Source of the DNA: Todiramphus chloris collaris
Taxonomy: Eukaryota; Chordata; Aves; Coraciiformes; Alcedinidae
Length of the DNA stretch: 64,000 nt
Direction: 5' to 3'
Assembly: GCA_025345505.1 (NCBI GenBank)
Contig: JANVCC010000021.1
Location: 30,058,601-30,122,600, forward strand
In this document: positions 23,831 through 36,169 of the stretch, one piece after another
How the letters are laid out: every line of letters starts with the position of its first letter
Position numbering within the stretch: position 1 is the first letter of the stretch
Translations under genes and position numbers: made by a program
Notes under the pieces: generated by a model
What the model saw: only the letters and a program-made list of their open reading frames with translations
Databases searched by the model: none
Told to the model about the DNA's origin: nothing

Positions 23831-26010
23831 ATTAAGTTTAGTAACAACTTCCAGAATTTTTCACATACATGGTGAATGAATTATCATTTTTTGCTCTTCA
23901 GGTATTTTATAGTTACTACATTACGGTTAGTAGATGCATTCATTCATTTAAAATGCTTTCTCTAATACTTAGATATATTTATTTATAAAATATTTCTGAA
24001 AATGAAAGTTAAAAATCTAATCCTCTAATATACTTGCTATGACAAATAACTTTGTAGTCCAGGTTTTTACTTTCTAAAAGGATTTTTTTTTTTTTATATC
24101 TGTGTGGCAGGGTTCTTTTGCAGTGACTAATTAGATCACAGTAAGAGTGTTTTACTAAAATTTTCACTACAGAACATTTTCAGTGGAACAAAAAGTGGTG
24201 TGTGTGTGCAGGGGGTGTAGGCAGAAAGGTTTCAGAACTGTGTTATCTGAAATGAATTACTAATTGCCTGCAGAAAGTACAGAAAAGGTTTTCAGTTCAG
24301 TGTTTATAACATACAATCATTATTCAAAATTTGTTTATTTGTGGACCACTTATTAAAACAAAATTAATTGATTTACTAAGTGAGCTTGTGTCAAAAAAAA
24401 CCCCACAACAGACAAAGAGAAAATAGAAAATTAAAATGAAGAGAATTTCATCAGCAGGTTTAAAAATTATAAGCTTTCATTGTATAGGAATGTCAGAGTT
24501 GACCTGGTCTTAAAGTTGCTGAGGTTTCTTGAGTATATCTAATCTGCCAAAAGGAGACTAGGGAGACAGTAGTTAGAATCTGATTAACTATTTAACTATT
24601 CTCCTTGTCACTATTTTGGACATGCCATTTAGTCATGTTACAGACGGAAAAAGTTTTAAGCAGTGCGGTCCTGTGGTCACCCACTTTTATTTAGCTACGT
24701 CAATGGATTTAGCTCATGTCTTTATGCAAACAGAAATAGTATCATTTTATTTGACAGCCTAAATGTCTCCCAAAGGTTACATCAGGAGCTGGTACTTACT
24801 GAGCCTGAGTTTATTCTTTGGAGATGTAAAGGTGACATCTATGCTACTCAATAAAAAATGATAGAAATTATTCTGGATGCATTGCCAGAGGTGTCATACA
24901 ATTTTGTTGATGTTTATGTGCCCAACTGTCATTTATACCAAGGAATAGGAAATCTGAGTCCTAACTGTCTACATTTCTAGACTCTTAACAATATAATAAT
25001 ATAACCATATCTCAACAACAATCTAGAACATTCACACTGAAACTTTGCTAGGGAGAGCAGTAACAATAAAACAGTATGGATGATCATAGGCCAAAACTAG
25101 AGATCCTTTATTTTTTTATATTTTATTTTCTATATTTTTAATATTTTATTTACTAGCATACACATAACTGGAGGAATTATGAAGGTTAAAGACCCTCCCC
25201 CAATACCCTAATTATTTTTTTAGACTATAGACTGGTCAGAAGACAAAGAATGGAGAAAGGCTGAGTGAAGATGACATGAAGACACATTTCCTGAAATGAA
25301 AGTCTAGTTAGAAATGGACTACCTCTAAAACTGAACTACTAAAAAAATTGTCTGATAGATTGTCCAATTTAGTGGATCAGAATGAATGAAAGCAGGAATG
25401 GACCTTCCCACTGGGCTAAGAAAAAACAAGTTGTATAATGGCTTTAGAATATTTTTAAGATACACTATCATAGTAGGTCAAGGTGGGTTTTTTTCTTTTT
25501 GTCACACAATGTGTCCAAAGCACTGTGGTTTTTATTGTTTGAATATGTTACTATGTTAACAAGAGATGATCTTTTAGAGAAGAACAAGTAATGCATTAAT
25601 AGCTATAGCATCATATTGTTAGACATAATATTTTTAAGTGAGGTAGACATATCTAGAAGAAGCTGATTCTGTTCAATTCAGTTCATCTCATTTTAAAGAA
25701 TTTCTGTCTGTTCACAATTGTGTATTGCCTTGCATGAGCCACGATAGAGTTATGCTATTCTGTTGTTCAACAAAACACATTACAAAGAACAAACTAGAAC
25801 ACTGTACCATAAAGAGAAAAACTACTTTCATATGTAGTTTGTAAGGGAAAATGATTAGTTTTCTGAAGCTGATAGTGAGAAAATGTAAGAAATACTGTAC
25901 TTATGTCTGGCACATCTAAACTCATAACATCTATTTGCTTTGCTTTGTCAAAACATATGAAAAATCATTAAAGTGTTTTAATAAATGTCTGGTTTTCTTG
26001 CTCATTCATC

Positions 26011-26160
26011 TTATAAATATTAATTAGCCATGGATCAGGCAATTAAAGTTTAATCAATTTGCACTAATTAGCACCACATACTTGCATAAAAAGATAAAAC
26101 CAGCTCCCGCATCCGGCTGTTATTTGCAGTTTTTGTCAAGTGCTGATGAGTTTCATCTTG
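26011..26160. promoter_or_regulatory. Candidate conserved enhancer with homeodomain-type sites
   Basis: Dense homeodomain-like motifs occur within about 60 bases: TAATTAGC at 26021-26028 and again at 26065-26072 (44 bases apart), with TTTAATCAATTT at 26049-26060 between them. A CpG-containing stretch 'cagctcccgcatccggctg' follows at 26101-26119. There is no repeat signature and no coding frame. This texture is typical of vertebrate developmental enhancers in gene deserts. TAAT sites are also frequent by chance in AT-rich DNA, and only cross-species conservation would settle it. Confidence 0.35.
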
Positions 26161-28801
26161 AAGAGAAGATTAAGAAGAAAAGAGGAAAATAAGAAAGTAG
26201 TGTTAATTTTATTAAATCTTCAATCAAACCCTCTGTTCCTAAGCTTTATGGGACAATATCAGGTAACATTTCACTTTACCTAGAAGTAGACATGATTGGG
26301 CAAAAATTTAACACTTTTCCCTGGCCACACCTTTCCTAATTATAATTTGTAGGGGAAAAATAGCTCTATAGTGCAAAAGCACAAGTTCTATTTTATAACA
26401 TATTATTTCTGTAAATATATGCTTAGAGCTCTTTGCTCCAAACTTTCATATAGAAAGTAAAAGCAAATTTTGATGAAAAAAAGATTTTTTTAGTTGCTTG
26501 ACACATGTCAGTGGAAAAAAAAATGTCAAAATCTAATCTGAAATTAACCTAGAATTTTGATATTCTCCTTTTCAAAGGAAGTTTTACTTCATAGGCCACC
26601 TTCCACTATTCTGTCAGAGGCTGGGCCATAGGATGGGACAATTTAGCCTCTCTCCAATAACACTGAAATTAGTTGATAGCTACATTACTTGAAATATTTC
26701 AGGCATAGTAAGAACTTCCTGCCCACCAGGAATGATAATTATTTAGTAGTACTCACAGTTATACATGTTTGGTATTCGTGTTAACAGTGTGTATTGCCTG
26801 AATTATCTACTCAACAAAATAGCAAAAGAAACAAACAAACTAACAAAATCAAAACATGCACACACATACAAACCAATGTTTCTATAATTCAAGAGGTGTA
26901 CTTTTTAGCTGTTTCACTTTTATTGGGAAACAGAAGGGTGAATCTTATTCTAGAAAGCCCTAAGCTACACTGGAGAATTACACAAGTATTAGTCCCGGTT
27001 AAGAAGTTTATGTTGTCCTTTAATATTAAATCTTCACTTATTATTAAAAAAAAAACCCACAACAACCATATGCACTCTGGCTATGCAGGCCAAATATCTT
27101 AGATGGTAGTGATGAACAGAGAATAACTTAGATCTTCCACACTTCACTTCATAGTTGCTAGCTTTAAATCCAAAGTTGAACCATTTTCCCAAATTGTTAG
27201 TTGGAGGACAGTTACCTGAGTCCTGTTAAATAAAATTGCAAACTTCATTTACCTGAGAATTGTCTGAGTCACTGGTCTGTGTTCCTGTTGGTGATGGCTT
27301 AATATCATTAAATTATGGGTGTCTACTAAGAGATCACCTGAAAATCGTAATTTTAAGTCTCTCTCTCTGTTTTTTACACAGTTAAATGCCGTGAAGTAAC
27401 ACTCAGGACTTTTATAATACAGTTCCATTTCTGGCTTCTGAATTTGCTTGAACGAATTAGATTGCCAATCTACCAAATAGATATTATTGAGTACTTCAGT
27501 ATGACTATTTTGAGATTTAATAACAAGAGAAAATAAAGTGTTCCATCCAGACTATTTGTGTAACTGAAAAAGATTGTTGGGAACGAAACATATTTAATCA
27601 GGAATGGAAATTTGCCTTAATCTTGGCAGGTAAAGCCACACTTTTAGAAGTGATTTAACACTGAAAAGAACTCCAGCAAAACACCAACAAAGCCATAGAA
27701 TGAATCATAAAGAAGCTATGCACCATTTACATAGGGATTTTCATGTAGTTTATGCAAGAAGAGACTTGTGAATAGTTATTGATATTTTTCAAATAAAGTA
27801 TGTATGAACCATTAAACTCCTCATTCCCTAGTGTGCAAGCCATTGCTCTGTTAAACACTCTTTCACTAGATACAGGCTATAAAAGCAACACTTGAAAAGG
27901 TGTCATATTTAATGTTTGTTTAAAGATCTGATACATTTGGCACATAAAACCACCCAGTAGCCGAAACTTCAAATCCTTGACTGTTGTTATAGAATCTTTA
28001 TAATAGAATATTACACTGAAGAACTATTGTTTTAGAGTTTGGAAAGACTGGGTTTGAAATGGTCTTTCTTCTCAAGACTTTTACACCATATCAGCAACTA
28101 AGGGAAATATCCCTCTTCAATAAATGGTATTTAAACCTAAGTTTAATAGAAATGGATGCCATATAAACACTTCCCTAATTTGGGGACTGAAGTAAAAAAT
28201 CATTACTAGGACAAATTCCTGTGGAAGAAGCATTTTGTCTGAGAGATTTCGTGTATGATATACCATATATATACATTGAACAATGCTGTCCATTTAAACT
28301 AGGAAACTAAGCTCAGTGGAATAGGCTACAGTTCTTACTGGACTCAGGAAGAAGTCAAAAAGCTATTGTGTATTTGCAAATAATACATGTACTTATGAGC
28401 GGTATAGATATATTTCCTAAGATATTAGAGAAGTCAAGTGTTTATTAAAGCTCAGTGTCCAAAGAGTAACCTGCAGACCCTAATTAAGAGAAGGGAGATA
28501 AATATACATAGTCCCTGTTTTCCTATCTTGACACAGAAGGCATTCAAAGCTTTGAGAGTAAATCTTCAAAGGCACTGAAGTAAACATCTGAAAACATCTT
28601 CAGCTTGTACTGTTTACTGTTACACTCTTGAAAGTCATTTTCACCCTTGCAGAATCAAGATGCTTTATAATATCTTTTTATGATCTGATTGTATGGGACA
28701 CAGGCAGAGGTGAGAACATCAAAATTCAATTCATCAACAGATATTTCAAACCTGACTCTTCATAAATACTTAGGACTTCATGTAAACATTTGCAAGAATC
28801 A

Positions 28802-28815
28802 CCCCCCCCCCCCCC
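28802..28815. repeat. C14 homopolymer
   Basis: Fourteen C in a row, bounded by A and AGATT. G-quadruplex potential lies on the minus strand. No associated element. Confidence 0.95.
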
Positions 28816-28926
28816 AGATTGTGCTTAAAATTGTTATGTGGTCAGCTTTTTCATAAGCTTTAGAGACATGTCTTTGTTTTCATATTTTTCTTCCTGAATT
28901 GCCAAGTTGAGGCCAAGACTCTTACA

Positions 28927-29317
28927 TGAAAAACAAAGAAAAAGAGAAAGAAGAGAAGAGAAAGAAAAAAAGAAAAGAAAAGAAAAGAAAAGAAAAGAAA
29001 AGAAAAGAAAAGAAAAGAAAAGAAAAGAAAAGAAAAGAAAAGAAAAGAAAAGAGAAGAAAAGAAGAAGAGAAAAGGAGAGAAAAGAAAAGGAGAGAAAAG
29101 AAAAAGAGAGAAAAGAAAAGAGAAAAGGAAAGAAAAGAAAAGAAAAGAAAAGAAAAGAAAAGAAAAGAAAAGAAAAGAAAAGAAAAGAAAAGAAAAGAAA
29201 CGAAAAGAAAAGAAAAGAAAAGAAAAGAAAAGAAAAGAAAAGAAAAGAGAAGAGAAGAAAAGAAAAGAGAAGAAAAGGAGAAGAAAAGAAAAGAAAAAAG
29301 AAAAGAAGAAAAGAAAA
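28927..29317. repeat. Long (GAAAA)n polypurine array
   Basis: About 390 bases of nearly pure pentanucleotide GAAAA, with variant blocks GAGAA, AAGGA and AGAAG in the middle (about 29050-29130) and at the right end. All purines are on the + strand. It produces spurious frames of 140-155 codons on both strands (Lys/Glu/Arg on plus, Phe/Leu/Ser on minus), which are not genes. It is long enough to be a candidate for triplex (H-DNA) formation. Confidence 0.98.
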
Positions 29318-30417
29318 ATCCTCTTCTAGGTGGAGCATTCTTAAATATCCATCACTTTCATACATTCTGCAGCACAAACTTGAATTATTTTGATGAAATT
29401 TGATTCTATTGGTGGAACCATGTTAAAAAATTTAGCAAATTTTTGAAGTTTGCAGTATTAGTTTCTCTAGTAAAATAGAACTCATTATGAGTTCATAGTT
29501 TCAGTTGGACATGAGGGAACAGAAATCTAAGAGTGAAGCTAAATTGGACTCTTAAGATGTCTGCAATGAAACAGCATGAGTGGGGAACTGAGCATGTCAA
29601 GGCAGCTTTGAGCATTAAGTTGTGATCATTCACCTACTTTACGTAGCTCTATACAGACAGTCCTTATGCCCAAGGCAAGGGAAGGATTGTAAGTCCTTAG
29701 CATTAATTGGACAGCCTCTCCAAATACCAGTGATGTGTCATGTCCCTGGACAATGGGACATGAAATTTGTTGTCAAGCTTTTTTTTTTTTTTCACAAATA
29801 TGTCAGAAATATAAATTTATATAACATGCATTCAGGAAGAAAGACTTCATTTTCAAAAAATATCAGTTCGGGTCCTCTGTGTTGCAGACCACATGTGTAA
29901 GTAAGAAAGCACATATCTACAGATCCTTGAGTCTTGTCTGTTGAACGTATTTTTTTGTAGCTTGAATTTATTTGGTTTTATAGCATATTGTTCAATTGTC
30001 TGGTGATGAGATTGTGGGAGGAACTAGAACAGCACTTGTGGAAGGTGTTTAGGGTTGACTAAATTTTAATGGAAAAATAATTTTTTTTAAAGAAGGTCAT
30101 TTGCAGAAGTGTTTTATTGGATAAATCTGTTAAGATAAAGTGTTGTTTAATTCATACCAAGGAGATTAGTGAGAAATTATACAGTGTCCTCTTAGAGTTC
30201 TGAAAACCAGAGTTGGATTAAATCATGAACAATATGTATGTTTTCATACATTTCATATCTGGCAGTTCTAATCAAATCCTACTTTATTGTTAGATTAATT
30301 TAAAATCTGTGACTTTTCCTTTCCTATCATCTTCACACAGACCCTGGAAAATATATATTTATCAAAACATGTCATAGTCACAGCTCTCACCTACTTCCAG
30401 GGACTTCTGTCTTTCTG

Positions 30418-30505
30418 GTTTGGGGTTTTTTGGGGTTTTTTTTGTGGTTTGTTTTTTGTTTTGTTTTGGGTTTTTTTTTGTTGTTGTTGTTTTTTTGTTT
30501 TTTTA
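30418..30505. repeat. T/G-rich low-complexity tract
   Basis: Irregular GGTTTT, TTTTGG and TTGTTG steps mixed with T-runs for about 90 bases, similar in type to the tract near 12800. Not attached to a recognisable element. Confidence 0.9.
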
Positions 30506-32027
30506 ATTTCTTTGTTATCTCAGCAAAAGGTAGTTCAGTCAAAATGTAGACATTTCTAAACAAACAGCCATCTCAGGGAAAAACAAAGTACCTTGGAACT
30601 TGATTCAAATAGCCTTGCGGATTATAGTGGGGCCTACAGGACAGTGTTAGAAGCTATTCACTAGATGGCAGATTATGAATTACTCTCATGAGTAATTTCA
30701 TTGACTTCAGTGTGAGTAACTGCTACTCCCCATTGTGAAGTCAGCAGTTGCTATCTGATACTACAGGAGAAACACTATAGATGTTTTGCAGACAGGTACT
30801 CATTCAGTTTCTCTACCTTTGATCAAGATCAAAGTATGCTTTTTGAGGTTGATGCCATGTTAGATTGTGCTCCCTACTTTACTATTCCAATTTGCTATTC
30901 TGTTTTTCTTTTGAGTGTACAAAAATTGAGTTGCTTTTGTATTGACAGGCATTGCACTGAGAATATAAATTTGGAAATTTGTTGTCATTTTAAGTCTGTG
31001 TTCATTCTTTGTAAAAGCACTGAAGATACTGTGGTTTCCTACTTAATCTGGAGACAGTGAACTGAGCACTTAGACAAATGAGTTCACTCTTGGAAGCCTT
31101 ACTTCACTATCTGGGAGACAACTATGAATTGTGTTACCTACTTTGAGTTTATGCACTGTAGGCAGTAAATATCCTAAGTCTGATCTGTTTTGCAACAACA
31201 ATGGGTGCCTGAAACGGAAGAAAAAGAAAGTCAAGCACAGCATCTTTCTGCCATTTGCAGGAATGTGACTTCCAGAATCAATATCAGCATTTGTCTGATG
31301 ATATATTATGAGGCATGGTTTGTACTGTAGAAATTGGAGATATGGACGATTCATTCAAACTGCATATGATAACACAGATAATCATGAACACCATCACTTC
31401 ATGGGTATTAGATGAACTTATTTATTAAGTTCTGTTCTAACATCTACAAACTCTAAATGTAACAGTGCCTGTGGTGCTTTAAGTGTAAATTTTGCTCAGA
31501 AATCAGTGTTCAGTGACTAATAAATACTTTGCTCCAAAGGACTCACATTCTAAGGACAACAGATGGCTCAGCGCAAAACAAAGAGGGTGAAATAGAAAAC
31601 AACTAGTTCGTGCTCATTGTAGCTGCAATGATGGAATTGTGAGAGGGAAGTTTGTGTGAAGGAAAGATATGAAAGAAGCTGGTAAGAGTGACACTGGATT
31701 GAACAGATTAAGAAGAATAAACTGTAGAGATAGAGAGTTTGGAGCCAAAGACTTAACACTATAACTGAATGAGAGTTATAGTCAAATTTAGTCTATTTAT
31801 CACAGGAGCTAAAACTGATTTTTCTCAAGTATTTTATCTGAGCTTGCATAAGTGTCATAACACTTTTATCTTTTGACTTTCCTACTGCAAAAGTATTTTG
31901 CTAGATGCAGAGGTGATTTCATTGACATAATCCAGAAATCCTGGGATGAGGCATACAGTAAAAATATTTTGCTCAAAAATTAGAATATGAAAAGGAAAAA
32001 AGCACAGTAGTTTAGTTTTGTTGTACA

Positions 32028-32062
32028 AAACTTTGTGCTTTTTTTTTTGTAACACAAAGTTT
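32028..32062. other. 10-bp perfect inverted repeat with T-rich loop
   Basis: AAACTTTGTG (32028-32037) is perfectly complementary in reverse to CACAAAGTTT (32053-32062). They are separated by a 15-base loop that is mostly T. It could fold as a hairpin in RNA or extruded DNA. It is too short and AT-rich to call a microRNA or terminator. Confidence 0.6.
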
Positions 32063-33019
32063 ACTTTTTAGACAGAATCTTAATTGTTCATGTATCCATG
32101 TGAATTTATTATACTGACTAAAGTCAACCCTGTCTTATCTCTACCTTCTTACAGAAGGTATTGAAGTGATGTCTGTATTTGCATGTGACAGGAAAAGAGC
32201 CTGTCACAGGGATTCCATCTTTACCAAAACTTGACTACCATTCTAGGAATGCTAGCAGTAGTGCAGCATGAAGCTCAAACACAGTGTAACTTTAAACGTG
32301 TACTCAATCTGCGTAAACCTTCTTGGACTTTGCAAGAAGGGTGCTGAAATTCCAAAAAAAAGAAACCCAAAAAAAACCTTTGTAGATGAAGTAAAATTAA
32401 TCAACATGATTTAATTTTCCTACTAACATAGTATTTTTTTTACTTTAAATATGTATGTACTATGGAGCATGCAAGAGATGGAATTAATGTCTAACCTGGA
32501 AGTTTCACAGGACATTGTAAGTAACACCAACAGAACATCCAGAGAAATTTGTTGGGTTTTGTTTGTTTGTTTTCTATCTATCTGCATGATGTTATTGTGA
32601 AATACCATCTGAGAAAGACAGATGGTCACGCCTCTTCAATCTTGTATTTCTATGTATGAGTTTATAAAAATAAGAATTATAAATGAATTAGGGGAGAAAT
32701 GTTTCCTATTCTACCTTGACCAGTGGATAAAATAATGTCTCTAGAGCAAAACTCAGAACAGTAACCTAGGATTCCCTGTGCCAAACTGAATGTGCTAACT
32801 AGAAGATGGCTTTTTCTCTTCTTTACCCTGTCCCTCCCCCATCCCATGATATCTTGAAATCTTTTCTGCATAGTGACACAGCTTCAGCAAGAGGGGTGGA
32901 ATACATTTCCTTCCCTCCCACCTGCCCTCTCTCTCAAATGATTAGAGTACTTTTCAACAAAGTGGGAGATGTGGGTGTCCCTCCCTACCTTATATACACT
33001 GAGAATACATTAAGTATGA

Positions 33020-33090
33020 AATTGCCTCCCAGGGGAAGTGATGAAAATGCCACTTGTTCATTTTTAAACTGGATTTGAAAAAAGCTTTAG
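33020..33090 (+). mobile_element. Probable ancient CR1 scrap (ORF2 C-terminus)
   Basis: The stretch 'attgcctcccaggggaagtgatgaaaatgccacttgttcatttttaaactgg' followed by 'aaaaagctttag' matches the layout of the CR1 block encoding '[22 protein letters not shown]', with many changes. It lies just before an A19 run. Old sauropsid CR1 copies look like this. Identification is by eye from a short, diverged match. Confidence 0.45.
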
Positions 33091-33092
33091 AG

Positions 33093-33111
33093 AAAAAAAA
33101 AAAAAAAAAAA
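33093..33111. repeat. A19 homopolymer
   Basis: Pure A-run directly after the probable CR1 scrap. CR1 elements end in an octamer rather than poly(A), so this run is probably independent of it. Confidence 0.95.
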
Positions 33112-34781
33112 TCTGCTGTAGCAAGGGAGATATTACATGACCTTCTTGAGAAAGACTTTATTTTCTCATTTCTAATATCTCTGATACCCTGGTTTACTCT
33201 GTTCCAGTCTGTCAATTTTTCCATAGCATTGTGTTTTAGAAGATTTATTCAAAATGTGTGTGAGAAAACTAACTGAAGATCTTCAAAGCAGACAGAATAT
33301 AGCTTGGTTTCATCGGCTGTTTGAACCTGAATTACTGTAATGACTGTAGTGGAATTATTTTCTTTTAAATGAGCAAATCTGACACGAACTTCAAAGGGGA
33401 AGTAAATACATGTAATAAAGAGGCCGTTTTTCTTTTCCTAAATGATTTATTTTATCCCCAGAAACACCAAAAAATGTTCAAAGTTCTAGATATTTAAATA
33501 GGTACCAAGATGTCTGAAGCTGTAATCCTTGCTCTGCCAGTTCATTGAAAATTGCTGACCTTATAAAAGCCTATGATTCTTTTCACTTTGATAGCAGCTT
33601 TTGCTTCATCAGTCCACAATATGTATTACAGCAGTGAATCCTTGCAGGATCAACTAATTTCTGTACATGCATTTAAATATAAGTACCCCAGAATTCTTAT
33701 CACATAACCATATATACACATTTTTATTTTAAGCAGGAATTTAAAAGTTTTTGTTCTCTTAAATTATTTTGTGTTCTGGACCTTGTTCTAACAATTACAT
33801 TTTACCAGTTAGTGCTTTATGAAGCATGATGGAATTTAACCAGCAACTAATATAAGAGCTCCAGTTTGCCCTCAGTGCACAATCTTAAAGCCCATTAACA
33901 TTTGTGGGAATTATATGTGCAACGTGCAGGGAGAATATAACCTCAAGCAAGTGAAAACTGAAGATACTGTATATGTTTGATCCAACTAATGCAGTCTAGT
34001 TTTTTCACAGCAGTGTGTTGTATCAGATGAAGTTTGTTAGACAGCAGGGAGACTAATAAAAAGAGGAGTAGTACAAATAAGCCATAACAAAGAAATGAAC
34101 AAAGACCTTCTGCATTAACTAGGACATAATCTACAGATGTTTCTCAGTTGGTAGAAAACAGATTTCCACACAGCAGTTGCATACAATACAAATGTTTGCA
34201 CAGAATCCAGATGGACTAATACATAAAGCCATCTCTTAAGATTAGAGGCTTTATAAAAGAGTCACTGACTGGAAAGAAGATGGGTGACTGAAGCTGCTGT
34301 CCAAATCTAAGCAATAGATCAGTCTAAATTGTTAGTTTCAGGTGGGATAGAAGCAAATCAGTTTTATGTGTGCCAACCCTGGCCGTTTCTAACTTTTTGT
34401 TCAGAGTTTTGGAAAAGATATCAATCTAATGAAAAACTGCAGGCTTTTGTGAAGTTCCAAGCCTGACTTTTGGACCAAAAAGGTTCACATGTGGATACAT
34501 TAACCTTCACAGTCTTTATTTTCCTAGCCATGCCTTCCACCTTACAGTTATCTCAGGACTTGACCAAATTGATTTTAACTTTGACAACATAGGCAACTGA
34601 TTTAAACATAGAGAAAATTAGCAGAGGAGATATGAATGCTAAAACTAAAGAGGACTATTTTGCATGAGTAAATGCGAGTGAAAAGGAAAGAATGAACATC
34701 AAAATCTTTTCAGTTTTATGCTTTCCTTAGTGATTTTCAGCAAGTTTCTTCATATGAAAAAAATATTTTGTAGCAATATAG

Positions 34782-34787
<6 letters not shown>

Positions 34788-34819
<32 letters not shown>

Positions 34820-34844
34820 TTTTTGTTTGGGTTTTTTTTTTTTT
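34788..34844. repeat. T29 run and adjoining T-rich tract
   Basis: Twenty-nine T (34788-34816), then GCTTTTTTGTTTGGG and another T14 run ending at about 34844. Low complexity, probably slippage-prone. Confidence 0.95.
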
Positions 34845-36142
34845 GGTAATGACTGTGTGCTAAGGAGTTAAAATAAACAAAATTTTAAATTCTGGTTTAC
34901 TGTTAGATTCCCCTACACTATGGTTCTGGGAAATCTTTTGAAAGCATTTTCAAATGCTTTGGAACAAATAAAATTCTTTCAGCATGAGACAGCCTGCTTT
35001 TATATGCTTATCATTGGTCAAACATAACAGACACCATGAAAATCATGTGGCTGAAGTATGCTGTATAAAATGTATTTACCTTACCAAACCTAGTTTTCTT
35101 GGTCTCCAGCAGCGTTCCATAGGGAATGACCTCTAGAAAGTGATGAATATTGTCTATTTTAGGTACCCATCTTCAGGGTGGATAAGTGGGTAATTTACCT
35201 TCTAAAAGGGCCTGTCCTTTTAACACAGAAGGACCCCATGTAGCTTGCTTAGAATTGACACCTAACATTTTGATGGATACAGTCAGAGAAGAAGAATCCA
35301 CTGTCAGCATTTTGCACTAAATGCAGTCAAGAGTTTATCATGGTGTCAGAATGAGGAGTGTTAATCCACCTTGGAGCACTTCTGAAATCCCACATTTCTT
35401 TTAAAACATTTTTAAAACACACTATAATAATACAGTGGCCAATAGCACCATGCTGAGTTAGCAACATTCAAGGAACTGTTTTTATCTGATGACATTTATG
35501 AAGTTTGAAAGAAGATGAGGTCAGCATTATATATGTCTTATCAAAACACTTCCTGACTATATTCTTCTGTTTTGAAATAATAGATGTTCTCTTATCATAA
35601 CCATAAAAATTTTAGTCCTTCTGGTATTCTTATTTTTCATTAGCAAGAATATTTCAAGATAGAAAAGAATCTAGTTTTGTCCTTGTAAGAGATGATTACC
35701 TTCAGCATCCCTATTCAGATTTTCTAGTTTACTTAACTTTCTGCTTCCCTACTGTTGTATCTTATGTAATTACACACTGGCTTCTATGTACCTCTTTTCC
35801 AAGTTATATTTATACTTGCTTAAAGGTTTGACAGGGCTTGAACAGTTTGTGACTTGCCTGCATTATTTTCCATTATTGTACACTTCTCTAAAATTGCTTG
35901 ATGATAATAATCATAAACATTCAGCTCCTTCATTGTGTTCTGCAGGAGCTTCTTTGGCTTTTAAGATTTTCTTCCTTCTCTAGCAATTAAATTGACTTTA
36001 CAGCCATGTTGTTTACAATTACCCTCTTGTTCATGTATGTTTGTCAGTTCAGAAAAATCTCTTTCTGGTGATTTGAGCAATTCATTTTTGACATCCTGTA
36101 AAACTAATTTTCTTTGATTTCCTTCTTTTTGCTGGTGTCTTC

Positions 36143-36169
36143 TTTTTTTTTTTAAAAAAAAAAAAAAAA
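36143..36169. repeat. T11A16 self-complementary tract
   Basis: Eleven T followed immediately by sixteen A, a near-perfect palindrome with no spacer. It can snap back on itself and is a nucleosome-excluding type of sequence. It marks the left edge of a GC-richer, repeat-free block (about 36230-37720). Confidence 0.9.

Larger units (their letters stand above)
23704..28801. other. AT-rich single-copy DNA with one candidate regulatory block
   Basis: No gene seen. It includes a 19-bp tandem repeat (23790-23828), T-runs near 24082-24094, and the candidate element at 26011-26160. The 102-codon plus frame at 26794-27102 and the 75-codon minus frame at 27249-27476 are unremarkable. Confidence 0.55.
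29318..36142. other. AT-rich single-copy DNA, low-complexity patches
   Basis: No gene seen. It contains a GT-rich patch (30418-30505), a 10-bp-arm hairpin (32028-32062), an ancient CR1 scrap (about 33020-33090), an A19 run (33093-33111) and a T29 run (34788-34816). Frames of 60-94 codons lack any recognisable domain. Confidence 0.55.

Noticed and set aside
28907-29393. Open frames of 140-155 codons on both strands
   Set aside because: They only translate the GAAAA array (Lys/Glu/Arg one way, Phe/Leu/Ser the other).
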